Below are positions 16,586 through 22,368 of a stretch of 29,637 nucleotides of DNA, in pieces. Position numbers and translations under genes: made by a program. This DNA comes from JAUNQW01 sp043424615 (GTDB taxonomy: Bacteria; Bacillota; Bacilli; Lactobacillales; Carnobacteriaceae_A). Numbering within the stretch: the stretch's first letter is position 1; every line of letters starts with the position of its first letter. The stretch lies in assembly GCA_043424615.1 (NCBI GenBank), contig JBHWOX010000016.1:1-29637 (forward strand), read 5' to 3'. The notes below the pieces were generated by a model. That model did no database searches, was not told the origin of the DNA, and saw only the letters and a list, made by a program, of their open reading frames with translations.

Positions 16586-16960
16586 TGTTGTGTAAATTAC
16601 TGTAAGCCATGTTTTGTCATAAAGGTTTTTTCCTTCGAGATAATCATCTGTCTGTAATTTTCATTACCCTTTTGTCCGTTGAATTCCGTCCGAAAAGGTG
16701 CCCCTACCAAAGAATTTGGGTTTCTCGCTCGTGGGGTTTACCGCGTTCCATTAAATTCGTTTCCAAATTTACTTCGTCACTGTGGTACTTTCAAGTCTAC
16801 TCAAGCCTAGCTTTCACCTTAGCTTTTTTGTCTGCCGTCCTCTTGGCCACCGCTTATTGATTCACGATGCACGAACACTACAGACATCTCAGTCTGTGCG
16901 AGCATGGACTTTCCTCAATTCAGTCAAGCTGAACCGCGATTATCCGTAATTTACAACTAA
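16586..16960 (-). ncRNA. rnpB: RNase P RNA, type B
   Basis: The catalytic RNA of RNase P, which trims the 5' leaders of tRNA precursors with the RnpA protein. On the minus strand the universally conserved segments are present in order: GAGGAAAGTCCATGCTCGC near the 5' end (CR I), GACGGCAGA, GAAAGTACCACAGTGACG (CR II/III region), GGAACGCGGTAAACCCC, ACGAGCGAGAAACCC with AAATTCTTTGGTAGGGG typical of type B, and AAACATGGCTTACAG near the 3' end. The ends pair as P1: GTTGTAAATTAC at 16946-16957 with GTAATTTACAC-AAC at about 16588-16600. The length of about 375 bases suits type B. It has its own consensus promoter and terminator. Exact ends are set from P1 and could differ by a few bases. Confidence 0.97.
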
Positions 16961-16967
16961 CTCATTT

Positions 16968-16996
16968 ATTATATATGAACAGAAGTTGTGTGTAAA
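16968..16996 (-). promoter_or_regulatory. Sigma-A promoter of rnpB
   Basis: On the minus strand TTTACA (-35, 16991-16996) is separated by 17 bases from a perfect TATAAT (-10, 16968-16973). The predicted start is near 16961, next to the P1 stem of rnpB. The -35 begins 3 bases after the gpsB stop codon, so the promoter is fitted into the gap between gpsB and rnpB. Confidence 0.85.
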
Positions 16997-16999
16997 GAA

Positions 17000-17359
17000 T
17001 TATTGGTCGTTTAATTTAGAACCAAACACGTGGCGTTCAAGATTTGAAATACGTTTTAAGATATCGAAGTTAGTGACTTGAGTATTTTCTAAATCTTCAA
17101 CTTCATCCTCATGAGAACCCATGTCATCATAATCATCATCATCGTCAATCGGTGTGTAAGTTACTGTTCCTTCGCTCGCTTCCAATTCTTCCTCTAAAGA
17201 TTGAACTTGGTCGCGAAGATCATTAATTTCAGTAATGAAACTGTCATAATCGCGGATGATGATATCTAAATATTCGTCGACTTCAGTTGGGTTATAGCCA
17301 CGCATGCTTAAATTAAAATCTTTTTCAACAATTTCTTTTGGAGTCAATTCTTGATCCAT
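17000..17359 (-). CDS. gpsB: GpsB cell-division adaptor
   Basis: GpsB is a cytoplasmic hexameric coiled-coil adaptor that links penicillin-binding proteins to the division machinery. The N-terminal DivIVA-like domain (about 1-70) has EKDFNLSMRGYNPTEVDEYL, and the residues forming the PBP-binding groove in Bacillus (Tyr25, Asp31, Asp35) align with Tyr22, Asp28 and Asp32. An unusually acidic linker (five Asp in a row near 77-81, then more Asp/Glu to about 96) leads to the C-terminal trimerisation segment NFDILKRISNLERHVFGSKL. The 119 residues are slightly longer than the Bacillus 98, mainly in the linker. An extended -10 promoter lies upstream. Neighbours ypsA and ponA fit its division role. 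Confidence 0.97.
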   Translation of the reverse strand: MDQELTPKEIVEKDFNLSMRGYNPTEVDEYLDIIIRDYDSFITEINDLRDQVQSLEEELEASEGTVTYTPIDDDDDYDDMGSHEDEVEDLENTQVTNFDILKRISNLERHVFGSKLNDQ

Positions 17360-17394
17360 TGTTCACCACACCTTTATATTTTATTCTACTACTC

Positions 17395-17403
17395 ATTATA
17401 GCA
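17395..17403 (-). promoter_or_regulatory. Extended -10 promoter of gpsB
   Basis: On the minus strand TGCTATAAT gives a perfect extended -10 (TATAAT at 17395-17400). A weak TTTAAT lies 17 bases upstream. It lies in the 81-base gap between ypsA and gpsB, about 35 bases before the gpsB ATG. Confidence 0.65.
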
Positions 17404-17440
17404 AAGATAGTCTAAAAATTAAACAATTGCTCTTAGGCTT

Positions 17441-18007
17441 TTAGAAAAAATCATCTTGATTTCTTAAACGCTCTTGTTCCAGCTGATCCTGTAAATCAAA
17501 GACTGTGATTAGATCTAAAGCATAAGTCGATTGATTCTGACGTTTTTGGATAAGATCGTAAGCATATTGACACTTGCCCTTATATTCGGTGTCATAAAGC
17601 AGGAGAGCTTTTTGAGAAGAGCGTATCAAAAAGACTTGATTGGCTTGGAGCTGTCCAGGATTGTCATACGTTTTTTTAGAACTATAGTTGACATAGTCCG
17701 CCCCTTCTTTGACTTGATAAAAAAGAGCTTGATTTTTTTCATTCCAAGAGCTTTCAAAATCTAAATAAGGAATGACCATGCCTAGTTTTAAGTTCATCCC
17801 CTCATTTTTCATCTCTAAAACCACTTGACCGGTCCATAATTCAGCCCCTAATTGCCCTGATATCAAGACCCACTCCAATCCTCGCTCCCAATCATCTTCT
17901 AGTCGGCTTCTGATAGCTTGCTTGATAATGACTAGCCGTTCATCTTCATCAGAAAAAATCCCCATCTCATAGGAGCGGTAACCACTGACATATAAGTTTT
18001 TTATCAA
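17441..18007 (-). CDS. ypsA: YpsA, SLOG-family protein (DUF1273)
   Basis: A 188-residue cytoplasmic protein of the YpsA branch of the SLOG superfamily, a Rossmann-like fold shared with DprA that is thought to bind nucleotide-type ligands. The start LYVSGYRSYEMGIF, then WVLISGQLGAELWTGQVVLEM, LGMVIPYLDFESSWNE and ALLLYDTEYKGKCQYAY are characteristic. In Bacillus and Staphylococcus, YpsA overproduction disturbs cell division and is linked genetically to GpsB; its ligand is unknown. The start is a TTG at 18007. No ATG lies nearby, and the family begins exactly here. The upstream region is shared with recU, and gpsB follows. Confidence 0.93.
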   Translation of the reverse strand: MIKNLYVSGYRSYEMGIFSDEDERLVIIKQAIRSRLEDDWERGLEWVLISGQLGAELWTGQVVLEMKNEGMNLKLGMVIPYLDFESSWNEKNQALFYQVKEGADYVNYSSKKTYDNPGQLQANQVFLIRSSQKALLLYDTEYKGKCQYAYDLIQKRQNQSTYALDLITVFDLQDQLEQERLRNQDDFF

Positions 18008-18032
18008 ATCGTTTCCAACCTTTCACCTATTT

Positions 18033-18061
18033 ATAATAATTTGTTATAATTGTGTAGTTAA
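18033..18061 (-). promoter_or_regulatory. Possible promoter of ypsA, overlapping the recU promoter
   Basis: On the minus strand TTAACT (-35, 18056-18061) is spaced 17 bases from TATTAT (-10, 18033-18038). The matches are 4 of 6 and 5 of 6. The spacer contains the recU -10 on the other strand. Confidence 0.4.
18042..18050 (+). promoter_or_regulatory. Extended -10 promoter of recU-ponA
   Basis: TGTTATAAT is a perfect extended -10 (TATAAT at 18045-18050), with TTCACC at 18022-18027 as a 4-of-6 -35 at 17 bases. RNA would start near 18057, just before the recU ribosome site at 18061-18067. Confidence 0.65.
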
Positions 18062-18076
18062 AGGAGGTCTTTAGTA

Positions 18077-18685
18077 GTGACCATTAACTACCCTAACGGA
18101 TCAGCCCATCATCCCTTTCAAAAGAAAAATAGACCGTCCAGTGTCAATTACGGAAAAAGGGGCATGACCTTGGAGGAATTGATTAGTCAATCGAATGATT
18201 ATTATCGGTCCAAAAACCAAGCGGTCATTTATAAAAAGCCGACCCCCATCCAAGTGGTCCATGTCGACTACCCTCGTCGGAGTCGAGCGGTAATTACGGA
18301 AGCCTATTATAGAAAAGCTTCAACAACAGATTACAATGGCATCTATCAAGGGTTTTATATTGATTTTGAGGCCAAGGAGACAAAAAATAAAACTACTTTC
18401 CCCTTGTCTAACTTTCAACAGCATCAAATCGAACACCTGAAGCAGTGCCAAGAACATGGTGGCATATGTTTTGCCCTGTTGAGTTTTAGCCAACTTCAGC
18501 GTTTCTTTGTTCTGCCTTCAAAAAAATTATGCTATTATTGGGATAATCACTTTAAAGACAACCATCCTAAGTCTATCAGCTTAAAAGAGCTCGAAAAACA
18601 TGGGATAGAAATTAAGTATAGTATAGCACCAGTTATCCCTTATTTGGATGCTGTAGACCAAATGATTCAAGAAAAAATGTTTTAA
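18077..18685 (+). CDS. recU: RecU Holliday junction resolvase
   Basis: RecU cuts Holliday junctions during recombination and repair and is the Gram-positive counterpart of RuvC. The 202 residues are normal. The N-terminal flexible region is followed by GMTLEELISQSNDYYRS. The nuclease core shows TDYNGIYQGFYIDFEAKETKN, with the catalytic Asp and Glu-x-Lys of the restriction-endonuclease fold, then FPLSNFQQHQIEHL. The start is GTG, with AAGGAGG 9 bases upstream. It is 21 bases before ponA; recU-ponA is a conserved pair in Bacillota, divergent from ypsA-gpsB. Confidence 0.97.
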   Translation: MTINYPNGSAHHPFQKKNRPSSVNYGKRGMTLEELISQSNDYYRSKNQAVIYKKPTPIQVVHVDYPRRSRAVITEAYYRKASTTDYNGIYQGFYIDFEAKETKNKTTFPLSNFQQHQIEHLKQCQEHGGICFALLSFSQLQRFFVLPSKKLCYYWDNHFKDNHPKSISLKELEKHGIEIKYSIAPVIPYLDAVDQMIQEKMF

Positions 18686-18706
18686 CAATAAAAAAGGAGT
18701 AAGCAC

Positions 18707-21055
18707 ATGAGTGATCAAAGATCAAGAAGACGCCGCTCTTCTCAAAACCATCGAGGCTCATCCACAGCATGGTGGAAAAAAATACTGGCAGGAGTGGCTG
18801 GTGTATTAGCCGCATTTTTCATAGCGATCATGGGAGTCATCGTCTTTTGGATTGCCACTGCCCCAACTGTCACTGAAGCCGATTTAATAGGAAGTCGGGG
18901 ATCAACTTTAGTCGACCGAAATGGCGAAGAAATCTATACCTTAGGGGGAACAGAACAAGACTTAATCGAATATGATGACGTCCCTCCCGTTTTAGAAGCA
19001 GCCGTTTTAGCCATCGAAGACCAACGTTTTTATCAACATAGAGGGGTCGATCCTATCCGAATTGGTGGGGCAATTGTCGCCAACTTAAAAGATGGATTTG
19101 GAGCCCAAGGCGGGTCAACCATCACCCAGCAATTGGTAAAACTTTCAGTCTTTTCAACCACAGAAGCTGACCAAAATATTAAACGTAAAGTCCAAGAAGC
19201 TTGGATTGCCATGCAACTGGAACGCGATTTTTCTAAAGAACAAATCCTAACCATGTACATTAATAAGGTTTATATGTCTGACAATATCTATGGGATGGGC
19301 ACAGCTAGTGAATACTACTATGGCAAACCCGCTTCAGACTTAGACATTCATGAAGCTGCCTTGCTAGCGGGATTACCACAATTACCGAATGAGTACAATC
19401 CTTATCTCAATCCAGACTCCGCTAAAAGCCGCCGGGACACAGTTATTTACTCTATGGTAGATGCGGGTTTCATTTCCGAAGACCAAGCGGAGCAAGCCTA
19501 TGATGTTCCCATTGAAGCAGGTTTAGAAGAACGATCATTTTCTAGTGCCCCCAATATGGTGATTGACTCCTACGTCAAGCAGGTCTTGGAAGAGGTACAG
19601 GAAAAAACTGACATTGATCCTTATAATGCTGGAGCCACCATCCACACCAACATGGACCAACAGGCCCAACAGCACGTTTACGATGTTTTGAATTCTGACC
19701 AATTTGTTCAATACCCTTCCGATGAATTCCAAGCGGCTACCACGGTGGTGGACGTTAAAACTGGGCAAGTTCTTGCCATGGGTGGAGGACGCAAGGTCGA
19801 GGATGCCATGGGCTATAACCGGGCCACAGAATTAGACCGATCCATCGGTTCCACCATGAAACCCTTATCGGTATATGGTCCTATTATTGATTTCGAGCAG
19901 TACTCCACCTACCACCAAGTTGTCGACGAACCTTATGAATTTCCGACGGGCGATAGGCTCGAGAACGTTGACTTAAATTATATGGGACAAATTTCCATGA
20001 GAGAGTCACTCGTTCGTTCTCGTAATATTACCACCGCTAAATTCTTCGAAAAAGTGGGATTAGATCGGGCTGAAGAATTTTTAAACCGCATTGGTATCGA
20101 GAATATGAATGATGGCAACGGCCTTTACTGGTCAAATGCTATCGGTGGAGAAATTACCCCCTTCCAACTGGCTGGATCCTATGCTGCCTTTGGAAATGGT
20201 GGTCAATACACCGACCCTTACACCGTTCGTTCTATCAGTATGCCGACCGGTGAGGAGATTGATCTCACTCCTGAAACTACCCAAGCCATGGAAGACTACA
20301 CCGCTTATATGGTGACCGATATGTTGAAAGATGCAGCGGCTACTTACCCTAATCTTCAGCAAATCACTGCTTCAGGAGTCCCTCATGCCGGTAAAACAGG
20401 AACGACTAACTATGCGGATGAAGTCAAACAACAACATAATATTCCTAATGGTGTTTTCCCAGACCGCTGGTATGCTGGCTATACCTCTGATTATTCTATT
20501 TCAGTCTGGACTGGATATGATAAACAATTAGAAGAAGGTAATTGGATGAGTTTTAATGACCCTTCAGGTTACCTAGCCTTGAGTATTTATGATGCGATTA
20601 TGGCTGAATTAATCCAATCGGAAGAAGCAACGAATGCGGATTGGGAACAACCCGAAAGTGTCAAAACTTATCAAATTGTCGATGGTTCCAACCCTCCTCG
20701 TGAGGCTAGCTCTGGAGGAGTAACTGAATTATTTGTCAAAGGAAATGAACCTGGCAATTATAAAACAGATGATTTAGCCAAAGAAAACCATATATCAGAA
20801 AGTTCAGAAAGCGAAGAAAGCCAAGAAACTGAAACCATTATCATTACTGAACCTGAAAGTTCCATCATAGAAGAAGACCCAACGGATGATTCTATCGAGG
20901 AAGATCCTGACTATGAACAACCGCCATTTGAAACTCCTAATCCTCAGCAACCACCAACTGAACAACCCGTCCCACCTTCTCGTCAGCCTTCCACTGACCT
21001 ACCAAGCCGACCTCAACCCGGTCAACCATCTGAACCTTCTATTGGTGGTGAGTGA
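18707..21055 (+). CDS. ponA: Penicillin-binding protein 1A, bifunctional class A
   Basis: This membrane enzyme polymerises glycan strands and crosslinks peptidoglycan. A basic cytoplasmic tail (residues 1-25) contains SRRRR at 6-10, fitting the GpsB-docking motif SRxxR. One membrane segment covers about 27-50. The glycosyltransferase domain has Glu104 in AIEDQRFYQHRG and GGSTITQQLVK. The transpeptidase domain has the nucleophile Ser382 (STMK), Ser438-x-Asn440 (SRN) and KTGT at 563-566. The C-terminal hundred residues form a low-complexity tail, first Ser/Glu-rich and then Pro/Gln-rich, probably spanning the wall. GGAG lies 8-10 bases before the ATG. It is followed by a strong terminator. Confidence 0.97.
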   Translation: MSDQRSRRRRSSQNHRGSSTAWWKKILAGVAGVLAAFFIAIMGVIVFWIATAPTVTEADLIGSRGSTLVDRNGEEIYTLGGTEQDLIEYDDVPPVLEAAVLAIEDQRFYQHRGVDPIRIGGAIVANLKDGFGAQGGSTITQQLVKLSVFSTTEADQNIKRKVQEAWIAMQLERDFSKEQILTMYINKVYMSDNIYGMGTASEYYYGKPASDLDIHEAALLAGLPQLPNEYNPYLNPDSAKSRRDTVIYSMVDAGFISEDQAEQAYDVPIEAGLEERSFSSAPNMVIDSYVKQVLEEVQEKTDIDPYNAGATIHTNMDQQAQQHVYDVLNSDQFVQYPSDEFQAATTVVDVKTGQVLAMGGGRKVEDAMGYNRATELDRSIGSTMKPLSVYGPIIDFEQYSTYHQVVDEPYEFPTGDRLENVDLNYMGQISMRESLVRSRNITTAKFFEKVGLDRAEEFLNRIGIENMNDGNGLYWSNAIGGEITPFQLAGSYAAFGNGGQYTDPYTVRSISMPTGEEIDLTPETTQAMEDYTAYMVTDMLKDAAATYPNLQQITASGVPHAGKTGTTNYADEVKQQHNIPNGVFPDRWYAGYTSDYSISVWTGYDKQLEEGNWMSFNDPSGYLALSIYDAIMAELIQSEEATNADWEQPESVKTYQIVDGSNPPREASSGGVTELFVKGNEPGNYKTDDLAKENHISESSESEESQETETIIITEPESSIIEEDPTDDSIEEDPDYEQPPFETPNPQQPPTEQPVPPSRQPSTDLPSRPQPGQPSEPSIGGE

Positions 21056-21079
21056 TAAGCAGGTCAATATTCTAAGATT

Positions 21080-21115
21080 AAACCCTAGCGAAAAAATCAT
21101 CGCTAGGGTTTTTAA
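21080..21115 (+). terminator. Terminator of recU-ponA
   Basis: AAACCCTAGCGA (21080-21091) and TCGCTAGGGTTT (21100-21111) form a perfect 12-pair stem with an 8-base loop, followed by TTAATTT. It lies 24 bases after the ponA stop. Confidence 0.88.
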
Positions 21116-21122
21116 TTTAAAA

Positions 21123-21146
21123 AAAAGCCTCTAAACAGAGGCTTTT
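21123..21146 (-). terminator. Terminator of dnaD, bidirectional
   Basis: AAAAGCCTCT and AGAGGCTTTT form a perfect 10-pair stem with a 4-base loop. On the minus strand it is followed by a long T run, 9 bases after the dnaD stop. On the plus strand it is followed by GTTTTC and can back up the ponA terminator. It separates the two convergent units. Confidence 0.9.
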
Positions 21147-21155
21147 GTTTTCTTT

Positions 21156-21866
21156 TTAAGATTGATCTTGCTTGTCCATCCAATTATAGATGGGGACTCT
21201 GGTTTTGGGTGAAGAAGATTCATGTGAAGAACGTTGAGACTGTTGACGGTGTTCAAACTTTTCTTTTTCAGCTTTCACATCTTGGGCGGTTCGGATGTTC
21301 TTTTTCTCCCAATTCAATAAAATGCGATCGATATACTTAAAATTATAAGCCTGATTTAGGACCGCTTCTCTTAAGGCTAATTCAATCAAATCCACATCGT
21401 AATGATCATGATTGATCCAATGATCAATACTTTCAATTTCCATTGGGGTCAATAGCCGACCAAATTCTTCTTCAAACTTTTTAAATAGACTTTGCTCTTT
21501 GCTTTCCTTTTCTACTTGCTGGTCTTGAAAATCTTCCACCTGCAAGAGCTCTTCCAACTTCCGCCATAGAGGATAGAGAGAGAAATAGTCTTGGGCTTGC
21601 TGGTCATCATTTTTACGCTGACCAATACTTAAAAGCTGCTTCTGAATGAGTTGGTGAACGCCTTGATAGATTCTTTGCTTATCTTCCCCCATGGCTTTAG
21701 CAATATCATCAATAGATGGAAAAATCTGTCCTTGATCAAGGGCAGATTTGATTTGTAGGATGAGGAGTAATTCAGCATGAGATAAATCCAACCGGCGATA
21801 ATACTTCAATAAAAGTCGAGGAATGATAACATGACCATACTCTTCATATTGATCAATCAATGACAT
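21156..21866 (-). CDS. dnaD: DnaD replication initiation/restart protein
   Basis: DnaD acts with DnaB and DnaI to load the replicative helicase at oriC and at stalled forks. The 236 residues contain the N-terminal winged-helix DDBH1 domain (about 1-105: LLLILQIKSALDQGQIFPSIDDIAKAM read as the core) and the DDBH2 domain (about 128-200: FEEEFGRLLTPMEIE). The ssDNA-binding motif YxxxIxxxW is intact as YIDRILLNW, followed by a charged tail. AGGAGGAGG lies about 10 bases before the ATG. It is the last gene of the ypiA-to-dnaD unit, with ypmB and dinG upstream; Bacillus keeps the same neighbourhood but with aspB and asnS between ypmB and dnaD. Confidence 0.94.
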   Translation of the reverse strand: MSLIDQYEEYGHVIIPRLLLKYYRRLDLSHAELLLILQIKSALDQGQIFPSIDDIAKAMGEDKQRIYQGVHQLIQKQLLSIGQRKNDDQQAQDYFSLYPLWRKLEELLQVEDFQDQQVEKESKEQSLFKKFEEEFGRLLTPMEIESIDHWINHDHYDVDLIELALREAVLNQAYNFKYIDRILLNWEKKNIRTAQDVKAEKEKFEHRQQSQRSSHESSSPKTRVPIYNWMDKQDQS

Positions 21867-21884
21867 AAAAACTGCCTCCTCCTA

Positions 21885-22361
21885 TTAAATATTGCTGATA
21901 GACGAAAGAAGTTGACCACTTGTGAGGTCAAAATAATGGAAATTCATACTCCCATCAGCATTCTTCGAAACAACTTCCCATACGGCCTGGTCTTTTTCTT
22001 TACCAATCGACATATCTGTTAAATCAGCTTGGCCAACAGTGGAGTAAAAAAGCTGGCTCATTTCATGTTCAGAGAGAATATCATCTCCTTTATAGAGATC
22101 AATGTTGCCACTTTCCTCTTCAACAATGGCCACCACATATTCATTCTTGTCGTTTAATCCAGTAACGGTCACATGGCTTCCTGCATCGCCATTATAAAAA
22201 TAAAAGCGTTGGGGTTGTTTAATTTGAACATAATCCTTGACATGGGCAACTGTATCTTTCCTGATATCCCGATAAGGCTCAATCGCATGGTCGAGTAACA
22301 AAATGAAAGCAATAAATAAAACAGAAATGGTTATTATTAGTTTTAACATCATGTTTTTCAT
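21885..22361 (-). CDS. ypmB: YpmB-like membrane-anchored protein (DUF5590, PepSY-like)
   Basis: One N-terminal membrane segment (about residues 6-25) is followed by an extracytoplasmic domain of about 130 residues. It has two repeats of a PepSY-like pattern, one around YFYNGDAGSHVTVTGLNDKNEYVVAIV and one around AVWEVVSKNADGSMNFHYFDLTSGQ. This matches YpmB, of unknown function. PepSY domains often modulate proteases or envelope proteins, which is only suggestive. The gene starts 7 bases after the dinG stop and ends 18 bases before dnaD, so it is co-transcribed. Confidence 0.82.
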   Translation of the reverse strand: MKNMMLKLIITISVLFIAFILLLDHAIEPYRDIRKDTVAHVKDYVQIKQPQRFYFYNGDAGSHVTVTGLNDKNEYVVAIVEEESGNIDLYKGDDILSEHEMSQLFYSTVGQADLTDMSIGKEKDQAVWEVVSKNADGSMNFHYFDLTSGQLLSSISNI

Positions 22362-22368
22362 AATTTAC

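Noticed and set aside
16609..16860. Plus-strand open frame of 83 codons
   Set aside because: It lies in the complement of the RNase P RNA, whose conserved segments account for the sequence.
17100..17150. Short-period GAT/GAC-type repeat
   Set aside because: It encodes the acidic linker of GpsB and is not a DNA repeat family.
20780..21050. Low-complexity sequence suggesting a separate gene or repeat element
   Set aside because: It is in frame with ponA and forms the Ser/Glu- and Pro-rich tail common on class A PBPs of this group.
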